DNA from: Kamptonema formosum PCC 6407
GTDB lineage: Bacteria; Cyanobacteriota; Cyanobacteriia; Cyanobacteriales; Microcoleaceae
Reading direction: 5' to 3'
Assembly (NCBI RefSeq): GCF_000332155.1
Contig: NZ_KB235904.1
Coordinates: 2,401,813-2,465,812 of the forward strand
DNA length: 64,000 bases
Below are positions 44,690-54,187 of the stretch, in pieces; positions within the stretch are counted from its first letter, which is position 1, and every line of letters begins with the position of its first letter. Below the pieces are notes generated by a model, which was given only the letters and a program-made list of their open reading frames with translations, was not told where the DNA came from and ran no database searches. Position numbers and translations under genes: made by a program.

Positions 44690-47422
44690 TTAACATTTGA
44701 GAGGGATCTCGATCGCAAACTCCGAACCTTGTCCCAATACCGAATTACACCGCAACTTACCTCCGTGTTTCTCTACTACAATTTGGTAACTAATAGATAA
44801 GCCCAAACCTGTACCTTTACCGACTGGTTTAGTAGTAAAAAATGGGTCAAATAAGCGGTGGCTTACTTCCTCAGTCATCCCCTGACCGTTATCGGCAATA
44901 CGGATGCTAATTACACTTTCTTCTACCAACTCTGTGCGAATCAAAATCATCGGCCCGCCTCTTACTGCAAAAGAAGATAAGCCTGATTCATCAAAATACG
45001 ATCTGCATTCTTTTTGCCGATAAAATTCTTCCAAAGCATCAATAGCATTACTCAGAAGGTTCATAAATACCTGATTTAGCTGTCCGGCATAGCATTCTAC
45101 TTTAGGTAAATTGCCATATTTTTTAATTATCTGAATCTCAGGAATATCAGATCTAGTTCGCAGCCTATTTTGCAAAATTAGCAGGGTATTTTCAATGCCT
45201 TCGTGAATATCAACAGGTTTCTTTTCTGATTCATCTAGTCGCGAGAAGTTTCGTAAACTGAGAACTATTTCCCGAATTCTATCTGCTCCCATCTTCATCG
45301 AAGATAAGATTTTTAGTAAATCTTCGCTGAGAAAATCTAACTCGATTGCCTCTGTTTGTTGTTGAATTTCTAGTGCTGGCTGGGGATAGTATTTTTGGTA
45401 GAGGCGAACTAAATTTAAGACATCTTTGATATACTGAGTGGCGTAAGTGAGATTGCCGTAAATGAAGCTAATAGGATTGTTAATTTCATGGGCAACACCA
45501 GCTACCATTTGACCCAGAGAAGACATCTTTTCTGTATGAATTAGTTGAGATTGGGTTTGTCTGAGTTCCTTAAGAGCAAGTTCGAGCTGTTGAGCTTTTT
45601 GCTGGGCAATTGCTTCGGACTCTCTCAAAGAATCTTCTGCTTGTTTGCGATCGCTAATATCTTTTAGTGTACCCGTCATCCGCAGTGGTTTAGGAGATTT
45701 GAACTTAATAGCTTCTTGCTGATTTTCTCCAACTTCGGACATGGCTTCAAACTCATCACAAGTCACTACTTTACCGTGATTTAAAACCCATTTCCACTCC
45801 CCAGATTTTGTTAGCATTCGGTGTTCGGTTTCAAAAAAAGGCGTACTACCTGCTAAATGTTGTTTGAGAATTTGAATCACTTTCGGTCTATCTTCTGAAT
45901 GCACGAGATGAAACCACGCTCTCGCTTCTCCGTTAATTTCATCCGCAGCATAGCCTAAAATCTGGCTCCACTGAGCGCTAAAATAAACTTCTCCCGTTAC
46001 TAAATTCCAATCCCACAATCCTTGGTCGGTTCCTGCTAAAGCTAGCTGCAAGCGCTCTTCGCTTGCTTGCAGGGATGCCATTAATTCACTGCGTTCTACT
46101 TCCGCCTGTTTGTGTTCTGTAATATCAAAAATTGCTCCATTTAGCCATGAAACCTTTCCCAACCCATCAAAAATAGCTTGACCTTTATCGTAAACCCACC
46201 TGATATTACCGTCTTTATGTAATAGCCGATACTCGATAATATATGGTTGTTTCAAATCGACGGCTTTCTGAACTGTATCCTGTACTATTTCTCGATCTTC
46301 GGGAAGAATAAGGCTGGCAAAAGATTGCGTCCTACTATTAATAAAGTTTTTTGCTCGAAAGCCGCTAATAGCTTGTATGCCGTCACTCAGGAAAGCCATC
46401 GTTCGGTGAGGGTCGCACGCACACCTATAGACGGCTCCCGGAATGTTAGAAACTAGAGAGCTAAACTCTTCTTGCCTTGCTTGTAAAGCCTTTTCTGCTA
46501 GTTTGCGATCGGTGATATCCCGCGCAAAGGCACAATGATATTCTTTACCATTAAATTGCAGGTGATTGATGGTAATTTCGACAGGAAAAATCCGATTATG
46601 TTTAGTACGATGATGGGCTTCAATATTAACTGAACCGCAGCGCCTCATCACATTCCAGTGTAAATTCCACGCGGTTTCGGGAAAGTCTGGGTTGATGTCG
46701 TGAAAAGTCATTGTCAACAGCTCTTCTGGTGAATAACCAAGGGTGCGGGAAGCAGCATCATTGACGTATAATAATTTGGCATCGGAGCCGATCCAAAATA
46801 CGGCATCGGCAGAACAATCAACGGAAAATTGGGTTAGTTGTAAGGTTTCTTCAGCGCGTTTGCGATCGGCAATTTCTTTTTGCAGTTGTTCATTGAGCCA
46901 GGTAAGTGCGGCCGTGCGATCGCTAACTCGCTGTTCTAATTCTGCATTCAAAACTCGAATTGCTTCTTCTGCTTCTTCATGTTCTTGAATTTTCTTTGCT
47001 AGAGCAAGGTTTGTCGCTTCTAACTGAGATGGACTTGACAGGGCCAAGGCTTTGGGGATCAGCGGTATCATCAATCCGGCTGTGGATAGGGAAATGACGG
47101 CTGTTAAAGCTTTCAGGGAGCCAGAGAGCCAGTAGGCAGGATACCACAGGGTCAGAATTTCCATGATATGTCCTGTAGCGCAGGCGATAATGAAGGCTCC
47201 GAATAACAGGAACATCCAGTTAAATGGTAAATCTCGCCGTTTTTGGACAAAATAGAGGAGTAGCAGCGGAATTGAATAGTATGCTACTGCTATCAGCAAA
47301 TCTGAGATGACGTGCAGCCAGATTAATCCGGGATTCCACAGATAGCATCTTCCGTGAGGCATAAAATCTACTGACAAAAAACTTTTTAATAGTTGCTGCA
47401 TAAAGTTCTTTTCATAAGACAT
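44690..47422 (-). CDS. Ethylene-receptor-like histidine kinase
   Basis: A 910-residue kinase with three N-terminal helices homologous to the ethylene-binding domain of plant ETR1. Residues required there are all kept at a constant offset of 16: D41, Y48, I51, P52, I78, C81 and H85 (ETR1 D25, Y32, I35, P36, I62, C65, H69). C81 and H85 are the expected Cu(I) ligands. A coiled coil, three PAS domains (about 200-320, 330-450 and 460-610), HisKA with GVAHEINNP and an HATPase domain follow. There is no GAF domain and no receiver. It is convergent with the dCache kinase at 41487. Confidence 0.88.
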   Translation of the reverse strand: MSYEKNFMQQLLKSFLSVDFMPHGRCYLWNPGLIWLHVISDLLIAVAYYSIPLLLLYFVQKRRDLPFNWMFLLFGAFIIACATGHIMEILTLWYPAYWLSGSLKALTAVISLSTAGLMIPLIPKALALSSPSQLEATNLALAKKIQEHEEAEEAIRVLNAELEQRVSDRTAALTWLNEQLQKEIADRKRAEETLQLTQFSVDCSADAVFWIGSDAKLLYVNDAASRTLGYSPEELLTMTFHDINPDFPETAWNLHWNVMRRCGSVNIEAHHRTKHNRIFPVEITINHLQFNGKEYHCAFARDITDRKLAEKALQARQEEFSSLVSNIPGAVYRCACDPHRTMAFLSDGIQAISGFRAKNFINSRTQSFASLILPEDREIVQDTVQKAVDLKQPYIIEYRLLHKDGNIRWVYDKGQAIFDGLGKVSWLNGAIFDITEHKQAEVERSELMASLQASEERLQLALAGTDQGLWDWNLVTGEVYFSAQWSQILGYAADEINGEARAWFHLVHSEDRPKVIQILKQHLAGSTPFFETEHRMLTKSGEWKWVLNHGKVVTCDEFEAMSEVGENQQEAIKFKSPKPLRMTGTLKDISDRKQAEDSLRESEAIAQQKAQQLELALKELRQTQSQLIHTEKMSSLGQMVAGVAHEINNPISFIYGNLTYATQYIKDVLNLVRLYQKYYPQPALEIQQQTEAIELDFLSEDLLKILSSMKMGADRIREIVLSLRNFSRLDESEKKPVDIHEGIENTLLILQNRLRTRSDIPEIQIIKKYGNLPKVECYAGQLNQVFMNLLSNAIDALEEFYRQKECRSYFDESGLSSFAVRGGPMILIRTELVEESVISIRIADNGQGMTEEVSHRLFDPFFTTKPVGKGTGLGLSISYQIVVEKHGGKLRCNSVLGQGSEFAIEIPLKC

Positions 47423-47570
47423 AACCGCAAAACCCCATGGACTTTAGTCAAGGAAGGAAAGAAGCAGCAGGGTTGCTTACTTCCAGGTTTGTTCCTGTTG
47501 AGGAACTAAATTTAATTATCCTATTTTTTATATTAAAATGTTTATAGTTTTATGTATTTTATCAACGTTT

Positions 47571-47698
47571 TATAGCAACTGCCAAGGCGGTTTAAGAGGG
47601 GCTCTGGCGCAGGGGCTAGGGGCTAGGGAAGACGGAAGAAGGGTTTAGAATCAGGGTTTTAAATTTAGAATGTCTTAACTGCCTTGGCAACTGCTATA
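47571..47698. repeat. TATAGCAACYGC inverted-repeat element, copy 1
   Basis: TTATAGCAACTGCCAAGGC at the left and GCCTTGGCAACTGCTATAA at the right form an imperfect inverted repeat (2 mismatches in 19). GGGGCTA heptamers and GAAGACGGAAGAAG lie inside. No ORF is inside. Related elements occur at 47743, 54417 and 59335. Confidence 0.7.
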
Positions 47699-47742
47699 AT
47701 TAGCAATTAGCCAGTTCTGATACAACTGAAAATGACTTAATT

Positions 47743-47990
47743 ATAGCAACCGCTTTCGTCGGTTAAGACGTTCTGAGTTCGACCAAACTCACTGATTCTA
47801 TTCCCTTCTTCCCCTTCTTTCCTCTTCTTTCCCTTCTTCCCCTTCTTCCCCTTCTTCCCCCTTCTTTCCCTTCTTCCCCTTCTTCCCCTTCTTCCCCCTT
47901 CTTTCCCTTCTTCCCCTAGCCCCTAGCCCCTAACCCCTAACCCCTTCTTTCCCTAGCCCCTAGCCCCTAACCGCTGAAAGCGGTTGCTAT
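47743..47990. repeat. TATAGCAACYGC inverted-repeat element, copy 2
   Basis: ATAGCAACCGCTTTC (47743-47757) is the perfect inverse of GAAAGCGGTTGCTAT (47976-47990). The inside is a long CCTTCTTCC and CCCCTAG heptameric tract. The right end runs into the 3' end of the kinase gene at 47953 and encodes its last residues. Confidence 0.75.
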
Positions 47991-50034
47991 CTTTCCGCCG
48001 CACTGGAATGGCGATCGCAAAGGTAGCGCCACAGCCAGGTTCTGAGATGCACTTGAAAACGCCACCGTGCTTCTGGACAATAATCTGATAACTGATAGAC
48101 AAGCCTAAACCAGTACCTTTACCCACCGGTTTTGTGGTAAAGAAAGGGTCAAATATCCGACGGCGCACCTCCTGGGACATTCCTGGACCATTATCGGTAA
48201 TCCAAATTAGCACAAATTCAGGATTGGGGAGTTTTGAGTCCTCAGTCCCCAGTTCCCCGTCTGTAGTCAATTCCGGGTAAGAACTCGGAGCGATCGCCAA
48301 ATCCTCAACCCTATTTTCCCAGTCCCCAATCCCTACTTCCGTGCGAATCGTAATCAAGCCAGGGGAAGGTTGAGTATCCAGAACGTCGATCGCATTGACC
48401 AGGACATTCATAAACACCTGATTTAACTGACCGGGGAAACAATCAACTTTAGGCAAATGACCGTACTCCTTAATCACTGCGATCGCGGGTTTTCCCGGCT
48501 TTTCTCGCAGCCTGTTCTGTAAAATCAACAGCGTACTATCAATACCTTCGTGAATATCTACAGGCTTCATCTCAGCTTCATCAAGCCGAGAAAAATTTCG
48601 TAAACTCTGGACAATTTCGCGGATACGCTCTGCTCCTAGCCTCATGGAATCGAGAATTTTGGGCAAATCTTCTAGTAGGAAATCAAGTTCGATCTCGTCA
48701 ATAACTGTTTGAATTTCAGGTATAGGATCGGGATAATACTGCTGGTAAAGACCGACAATTTGCTGCATCTCTGCAAAATAGGAATAAGCATGGGAGATAT
48801 TGCCATAAATGAAATTGACAGGATTATTAATTTCGTGAGCGACACCTGCAACCAACTGACCGAGGCTAGACATTTTTTCAGTTTGAATGAGCTGAGATTG
48901 AGTCTGTTTTAGTTCTCGCAAAGCCTCTTTTAACTGCTCATTTTTCTCTGTTAGTCGCACTTCCGATTGTCGCAGGGCCAAATTTTGCTCCGATAATTCC
49001 TGAGTGCGTTCCTCAACTCGGCATTCTAACTCAGCTTTTGCCTGTTGCAAAGCAGCTTCAGCACGTTTGCGCTCAGAGATGTCAGTGCAAACGCCTACTA
49101 ATCCTAAGCGATTGCCAGTATCATCAAAAATGCAGTCAACACGTAACAAAGTTGGTACGATCGCACCAGATTTAGTTCTGAGTTCGATTTCACCGCTCCA
49201 ACAACCAGTATCGTTAATAATTTGATAGACCTCAGAGCCTACTTCTGGAGTGAGGTAGAGCGCAATTGGGCCGCCAATGGCATTGAGTTCATCGACTGTG
49301 TAACCAAACAAGTCGATGAAAGCTTGGTTGTGATAAATTGATTGGTTATCGGCGTCAGTTATTCTGATTGCACTACCAGTGAGTGCGATCGCATAACTAT
49401 AGCGCAATAATTTTTCTTGCAACATTTTGCGCTGCGTAGCATCGCGAGTTACTTTCGAGAAGCCGCGCAACATTCCAGCTTCATCCCTCAGCGAAGTAAT
49501 CGCAACATTTGCCCAAAATCTAGATCCATCTTTTCGTAATCGCCAGCCTTCTTGTTGAAAATGACCCTCAGCTAAGACTATTTCTAAGAACTCTTCAGGT
49601 TTCCCCAAACGGACTGCTTCTTCTTCGTAAAAACAAGAGAAATACTGACACATAATTTCCTCTGCCTTGAAGCCAGTAATTCTTTCTGCACCGCTGTTCC
49701 AACTAACAACTTTGCCTTCAGGATCGAGCATCACCAGAGCATAATCTTGGACACCTTCAACTAATAAACGAAAGCGTTCTTGACTTTCGCGCAATTGTGC
49801 TGTCCGCCGGCTAACTCGCAGTTCCAGTTCGGCATTAAGTTGAGAAATTTGTGCTTGAGCCGCCGTGCGATCGCGAATTTCTTGTGCTAGTTTTTCATTA
49901 GCCGCCTCTAACTGTGGGGGACTAGGAATACTCAGAGCTTGCGGCATCAGCGGTAACAGCGATACAGCAGTATAAACTGAGATTATAGCAGTAATAAATT
50001 TAACTGCTGACCTCCAAAGCAAGTCCCAGAGCAC
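47953..50034 (-). CDS. PAS histidine kinase, truncated ethylene-receptor relative
   Basis: A 693-residue kinase. Its first 45 residues (SAVKFITAIISVYTAVSLLP...QLEAAN) match helix 3 and the following linker of the ethylene-receptor-like kinase at 44690. Helices 1 and 2, with the Cu/ethylene pocket, are absent. A coiled coil, two PAS domains (about 90-205 and 210-330), a second coil, HisKA with GVAHEINNP and HATPase follow. The GTG at 50034 has no clear ribosome binding site and faces a toxin-antitoxin locus, so the 5' part was probably lost by recombination. The last 12 residues (SNRFQRLGARG) are encoded by the repeat element. It may be inactive or soluble. Confidence 0.75.
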   Translation of the reverse strand: MLWDLLWRSAVKFITAIISVYTAVSLLPLMPQALSIPSPPQLEAANEKLAQEIRDRTAAQAQISQLNAELELRVSRRTAQLRESQERFRLLVEGVQDYALVMLDPEGKVVSWNSGAERITGFKAEEIMCQYFSCFYEEEAVRLGKPEEFLEIVLAEGHFQQEGWRLRKDGSRFWANVAITSLRDEAGMLRGFSKVTRDATQRKMLQEKLLRYSYAIALTGSAIRITDADNQSIYHNQAFIDLFGYTVDELNAIGGPIALYLTPEVGSEVYQIINDTGCWSGEIELRTKSGAIVPTLLRVDCIFDDTGNRLGLVGVCTDISERKRAEAALQQAKAELECRVEERTQELSEQNLALRQSEVRLTEKNEQLKEALRELKQTQSQLIQTEKMSSLGQLVAGVAHEINNPVNFIYGNISHAYSYFAEMQQIVGLYQQYYPDPIPEIQTVIDEIELDFLLEDLPKILDSMRLGAERIREIVQSLRNFSRLDEAEMKPVDIHEGIDSTLLILQNRLREKPGKPAIAVIKEYGHLPKVDCFPGQLNQVFMNVLVNAIDVLDTQPSPGLITIRTEVGIGDWENRVEDLAIAPSSYPELTTDGELGTEDSKLPNPEFVLIWITDNGPGMSQEVRRRIFDPFFTTKPVGKGTGLGLSISYQIIVQKHGGVFKCISEPGCGATFAIAIPVRRKDSNRFQRLGARG

Positions 50035-50035
50035 G

Positions 50036-50164
50036 TCTGAAAATTGGCTGGAAAAATTTACCGGCTCAATTTCCGATGAAGCAGCTTTTTTGGAAGCTTT
50101 AGAATATGGACGCGCTTTTCGTCAAGCCGATCGACCTCTTGATGAAGGCGATGAACGATCGTGA
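50036..50164 (+). CDS. VapB-type antitoxin remnant (start unclear)
   Basis: The frame ends with NWLEKFTGSISDEAAFLEAL, EYGRAFRQADRPLDEGDERS and TGA. The helical, acidic pattern fits short antitoxins encoded before PIN toxins. No ATG, GTG or TTG is found in this frame near a ribosome binding site; the 5' end runs into the antisense kinase start. The stop overlaps the toxin GTG (GTGA). It is either 5'-truncated or uses an unseen start. Confidence 0.5.
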   Translation, partial: SENWLEKFTGSISDEAAFLEALEYGRAFRQADRPLDEGDERS

Positions 50165-50589
50165 AATATTTACTCGACACCGATCGCATTAGTTTCCTAC
50201 AGCGACGTTCAGGCTTAGAATTTACTCGTTTGACGGCTCGAATGAGTCAACACTCACCATCGGATTTTGCTTTATCGGTTGTGAGTTTTCACGAACAAGT
50301 TCTTGGCGCACACGATTTCATCAATCGTGCTAAAACAAATACCGAAACCCTTCGCGGATATACTTTATTGTTAGAAATCCTTCAAGGTTTTGCACAAGCT
50401 CCCGTTTTCCCTTTCGATCCAGTTGCGATCGCAATCTTTGAGCAAATGCGGTCGCAACGGGTTCGCGTATCTACAATGGATTTGAGAATTGCAGCGATCG
50501 CCATATCTCGTAACTTGGTGTTATTGACTAGAAACTTTAGCGATTTTAGCAAAATTCCAGGTTTGAAAATAGAAGATTGGACGGTATAG
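50161..50589 (+). CDS. vapC: PIN-domain toxin (VapC family)
   Basis: A 142-residue PIN ribonuclease. Acidic residues of the active site are visible: D6 in YLLDTDR, E44 in VVSFHEQ, D102 in STMDLRIAA and a D near residue 126 (RNFSDFSKI). The GTG start overlaps the antitoxin stop by four bases, the usual vapBC arrangement. It cleaves RNA, normally tRNA, when the antitoxin is lost; the target cannot be told. With the antitoxin 5' end damaged, toxin action would need checking. Confidence 0.8.
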   Translation: MKYLLDTDRISFLQRRSGLEFTRLTARMSQHSPSDFALSVVSFHEQVLGAHDFINRAKTNTETLRGYTLLLEILQGFAQAPVFPFDPVAIAIFEQMRSQRVRVSTMDLRIAAIAISRNLVLLTRNFSDFSKIPGLKIEDWTV

Positions 50590-50767
50590 CGTAAGTAGGA
50601 ACTTCTTTGCGTGTTTGTAGGATGGCGATGCGCCTGCGGTGAGACTCCCCTAAAACAATCCCAACTCGGCAAAACCTAGTTATGATAGATGCGATCGCAT
50701 AAAGATAGCGATCGCCTATCTTTGCTAGAATAGCCTCCAGAAGTTTAATCCTAAAGGAAATAGCTTA

Positions 50768-51034
50768 ATGGCAATTATTGTTACTCTCAGCCCAGAATTA
50801 GAAGCGCAACTCCGCGATCGCGCTATTCGGAAAGGTCAAGATGTCAATCTCCTGGCATCTGAATTGCTAACTAACTTCCTAGAGTGGGAAGCGCAAGACT
50901 CAGAAGAAGCGATCGAGGCTATTCAGCAAGGATTAGAGAATTTTGCCGCAGGTCAGTTCCGGTCTTTTGATGAATCCAAAGGCATGACATCAGAATTATC
51001 CAGAGGGCAATTTACCGAAACTTTACCCGAATAA
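50768..51034 (+). CDS. Antitoxin-like protein with altered C-terminus
   Basis: An 88-residue protein. VTLSPELEAQLRDRAIRKGQDV is a ribbon-helix-helix-like start, followed by EEAIEAIQQGLENFAAGQFRSFDE, common in antitoxins of the type that precede RelE/PIN toxins. After FRSFDE the normal short end is missing, and the sequence reads on as SKGMTSELSRGQFTETLPE. This last part is antisense to the end of the desaturase gene, so the two 3' ends overlap by 82 bases. AAAGGA is upstream. No toxin follows, so the gene looks orphaned. Confidence 0.6.
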   Translation: MAIIVTLSPELEAQLRDRAIRKGQDVNLLASELLTNFLEWEAQDSEEAIEAIQQGLENFAAGQFRSFDESKGMTSELSRGQFTETLPE

Positions 51035-52098
51035 TCAGTTAAGGTGACATCATCTTTGTAATGGCGGGGAGTTTCCATTAACAATTGCCAAGCTTCACCC
51101 GCAGTCAGTAAATTCATCCGGCCAGGATAGTGAATTTCTATCAACTCTTGAACTAGAGGATAATAGTCTGAGTTGAGACTAGGGAAAATATGATGTTCCG
51201 TGTGATAGGAAAAGTTAAAGTGCAACAGATCGACAATTTTAGGAACCCGGAGAGAAAGACTATTGATCAACGGATCGTTAATACTCGTCATCCGGCAAAT
51301 CAGGTGATTCGTGTAAATATAAAACATGATTCCTGAATGACCAATTGCTAGCGGTAGAAAGTAACCAAGAGCAAGTTTGAGCGGATGAAAGTCTAGATAG
51401 AATAATATGCTGAAATGCAGGCCAAAAATTGCCAGTAATTCAAGGGCAATCGTCCATCTATCTTTTTCACTGACTGTAAAAGCAGCCGGCACATAATCAA
51501 CTGACTTATTATTAAACAACAGGATCGAAGAGAGGTTAGAAAAATTATGAAATAACCACGAACCAGCCATCCCAATTATGAAAAACCAAACTGGATTGAA
51601 GTCAAGGGATGGGACAAAGAAATCTTGAATCTTTTTTCCCCAAGTATTAGGTTGTTCGTAAAGGTAATTGCGGTCGGGATCTGCCACAGAATTTGTTTGA
51701 CTGTGATGTACAATGTTGTGTAGAGTTTTCCACTGAGTCGGGGGCATAAACAACATTGCAAATCCTAGAAAACTAATGATATAACTCAGTCTAGACTTTT
51801 TCTGAACGCTACCGTGCATGAAGTCATGGGAGATAAATGACATAGCTACGATACTATTACCCATAATCAAAGCTAAAGGTAAATAAAGCCATAAAAGATA
51901 GATAGGCCACTGGTTTAAACGATCGGCAATTCCCCAACCTAATAGTAAAATGCCCATATTAATTAACAATATGACTAACTTACTAGAATCTGGTTGAAAA
52001 GCTGCTGGTGGCAGCAAAGGACGCAATTTTTTAGCATACACCGATTGGTGAATCAGCATTCCGGTGTCTACAGTATCATTCAATTTTTCTGACTGCAT
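50953..52098 (-). CDS. Fatty acid desaturase
   Basis: A 381-residue membrane di-iron enzyme with three histidine boxes: HDFMH (about residue 92), HNIVHH (about 128) and HTEHH (about 305), the order expected for acyl-lipid desaturases. Four to five hydrophobic segments place it in the membrane. The last 25 residues overlap an antitoxin-like ORF on the other strand and may not be native. The regiospecificity cannot be told. AT-rich tandem repeats lie upstream. Confidence 0.85.
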   Translation of the reverse strand: MQSEKLNDTVDTGMLIHQSVYAKKLRPLLPPAAFQPDSSKLVILLINMGILLLGWGIADRLNQWPIYLLWLYLPLALIMGNSIVAMSFISHDFMHGSVQKKSRLSYIISFLGFAMLFMPPTQWKTLHNIVHHSQTNSVADPDRNYLYEQPNTWGKKIQDFFVPSLDFNPVWFFIIGMAGSWLFHNFSNLSSILLFNNKSVDYVPAAFTVSEKDRWTIALELLAIFGLHFSILFYLDFHPLKLALGYFLPLAIGHSGIMFYIYTNHLICRMTSINDPLINSLSLRVPKIVDLLHFNFSYHTEHHIFPSLNSDYYPLVQELIEIHYPGRMNLLTAGEAWQLLMETPRHYKDDVTLTDYSGKVSVNCPLDNSDVMPLDSSKDRN

Positions 52099-52212
52099 TG
52101 TGTAATTCCTAAATCTTGAGCATACAGCTCTGAATTATTTTATAATAGCACTTCTGTGAATTATATCATATTGGGTAAAGAAATGAAAAAAATCAAGTTT
52201 AATTATATCCTT

Positions 52213-52298
52213 ATAAATATGTCGTTGTAAATATGTCATCATAAATATGTCATTGTCAATATGTCATTATAAATTATGCCATCGTCAATATGTCATTG
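52213..52298. repeat. 14-bp tandem repeat TAAATATGTCATTG
   Basis: Six degenerate units of about 14 bases (TAAATATGTCGTTG, TAAATATGTCATCA, TAAATATGTCATTG and so on) lie upstream of the desaturase gene. The last unit runs into the palindrome that follows. Confidence 0.8.
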
Positions 52299-52384
52299 CG
52301 AAAAGCCGAAGCCGCGAGCGAAGCGTGGCGGGAAGCGAAGCAATCGCAAAGCCTTGAGATTGCTTCGCTTCGCTCGCAATGACA
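52291..52384. repeat. TGTCATTGCG long palindromic repeat
   Basis: TGTCATTGCG at 52291-52300 and CGCAATGACA at 52375-52384 are inverted, with GAAGCGAAGCAATC and GATTGCTTCGCTTCGCTCG forming an inner stem. This is a common dispersed cyanobacterial hairpin. Shorter CTCGCAATGACA copies follow to about 52430. Confidence 0.75.
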
Positions 52385-52469
52385 AGGAAGATCAGCTCGC
52401 AATGACACGGAATATTAGCTCGCAATGACAGGGAATATAGTAGTTTTCAATTGGATAGGTATTGCTTTT

Positions 52470-52565
52470 AATTACCAATTACCAATTAGCCATTAGCGAT
52501 TAGCCATTAGCCATTACCAATTACCAATTACCAATTACAGTTAACAGTTAACAGTTAACAATTAC
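52470..52565. repeat. ATTACCA / AGTTAAC heptameric repeats
   Basis: Units ATTACCA, ATTAGCC and, from 52540, AGTTAAC form a continuous period-7 tract downstream of pepA and of the desaturase upstream region. Confidence 0.75.
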
Positions 52566-52620
52566 AAAGAGAAAGAGGGCGCAAAGCACGCCCTAATTGC
52601 GTTATTAAATCGGTTCTATT

Positions 52621-54096
52621 CTAACCATTACCCAACACCCAATTTACCAAAGTCCGAACTCCAAAACCAGTTGCACCAGCACTGTTATAACCATTTTCCT
52701 TGTCAGTCCAAACTGGCCCAGCAATGTCTAAGTGAACCCAAGGAGTATCCTTAACAAATTGCTTCAAAAACAGTGCCGCCGTAATCGAACCGCCGGGACG
52801 TGGCCCCGTATTTTTCATATCAGCGTGCAAAGCTTTCAAACCTTCAAAATACTTCTCTTCCAAAGGCATTCGCCAGAATTTTTCTCCGGCAAGTTCAGAG
52901 GCAGTAGCAAATTGAGCAGCAACCTTATCATCAGGACTCCATAAACCAGCAATATCATCACCCAAAGCAATGATACAAGCACCTGTTAAAGTAGCAAGAT
53001 CGACAATGGCATCTAATCCCAACTTATCAGCATATACCAAAGCATCTGCTAAAGTTAAACGCCCTTCAGCATCGGTATTGTTAACTTCAATAGTCTTACC
53101 ATTAGAAGCTGTCAAAATGTCTCCAGGGTGCATGGCTTTGCCACTGATCATATTTTCAGTGACGGCACTAATAAAGTGAACTTCGACATCTGGCTTTAAA
53201 TGTCCGATCGCTTTGGCTGCACCTAAAGTAGCAGCAGCGCCACCCATGTCTACTTTCATCATTTCAATACCGCCAGCAGCTTTAATATTCAAGCCACCAG
53301 AATCGAAGGTTAAGCCTTTACCAACGATCGCAACTTTCCGCCGAGGTGTTCCCTCCGGTTTGTAAATCATGTGAATGAATTTAGGCGGCAAGTCGGATGC
53401 TAAAGCAACTCCCAAAAATGCTCCCATGCCTAGTTTTTCGCAGTCTTCCCGCTCTAATATTTCTAAAGCTAGGCCGCATTCAGAGGCTAGAGATTGAGCA
53501 GTCTCGGCCATCGTTATCGGCGTGACAGAATTAGCGGGTGCGGCTACCAATTCCCGTGCTAGAATCACTCCAGCAGAGATTTGATAGGCGCGGGTAATGG
53601 CGGCTTCAGTGCCACCTAAACCTAGCAAGTCTATTCGCTCGATCGCAGGCCCTTTGTCGTCAGGTTCGGACTTGAATCGGAGATCTTGATATAAAGCTAG
53701 TTCTATGCCTTCTGCGATCGCCTGCACTGTAGCATCCCGTCCATCCTCTAAGGCGGGAAAGCTAATTCCCAAGGTTTTGCATTTTTCCTTTTTGGCCAGT
53801 CTAGCAGTGGCGGCAGCGGCGCGGCGCAAAGTTTCTAATTTTAGTTCTTCTGGTTTACCCAAACCAACGATGATGATTTTGCGGATCTGACTGTGACTAC
53901 CAACGCGAGCGATCGCACTGCTGCCAGTTGTACCTTTAAATTCTACCTCATCAATGAGTTCTTTTAAAGTACCAGCTAGCTTTTCATCTAGTTTTACGAG
54001 TTCATCGGTTAATTCTACCGCTTCCTCGAATAAACCAATAGCAAGAGCGTCTCCCGTCCATTCCAAGCGGGCTGTATCAGTGGGTTGAAATTCCAT
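52621..54096 (-). CDS. pepA: Leucyl aminopeptidase (PepA, M17)
   Basis: A 491-residue M17 metallo-aminopeptidase. The C-terminal catalytic domain has the metal and active-site motifs [20 protein letters not shown] and [15 protein letters not shown], with [17 protein letters not shown] near residue 418. The N-terminal domain is normal for the family. It removes N-terminal amino acids in the cytoplasm. It is monocistronic; ATTTTAG repeats lie upstream of the start. Confidence 0.95.
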   Translation of the reverse strand: MEFQPTDTARLEWTGDALAIGLFEEAVELTDELVKLDEKLAGTLKELIDEVEFKGTTGSSAIARVGSHSQIRKIIIVGLGKPEELKLETLRRAAAATARLAKKEKCKTLGISFPALEDGRDATVQAIAEGIELALYQDLRFKSEPDDKGPAIERIDLLGLGGTEAAITRAYQISAGVILARELVAAPANSVTPITMAETAQSLASECGLALEILEREDCEKLGMGAFLGVALASDLPPKFIHMIYKPEGTPRRKVAIVGKGLTFDSGGLNIKAAGGIEMMKVDMGGAAATLGAAKAIGHLKPDVEVHFISAVTENMISGKAMHPGDILTASNGKTIEVNNTDAEGRLTLADALVYADKLGLDAIVDLATLTGACIIALGDDIAGLWSPDDKVAAQFATASELAGEKFWRMPLEEKYFEGLKALHADMKNTGPRPGGSITAALFLKQFVKDTPWVHLDIAGPVWTDKENGYNSAGATGFGVRTLVNWVLGNG

Positions 54097-54187
54097 GTTC
54101 CAATTTTTAGATTTAGATTTTAGATTTTAGATTGTACTTTGTAGATGGTGGTTTAGTTGTTTATCAAGAGTTAGGCATTACTTGGGT

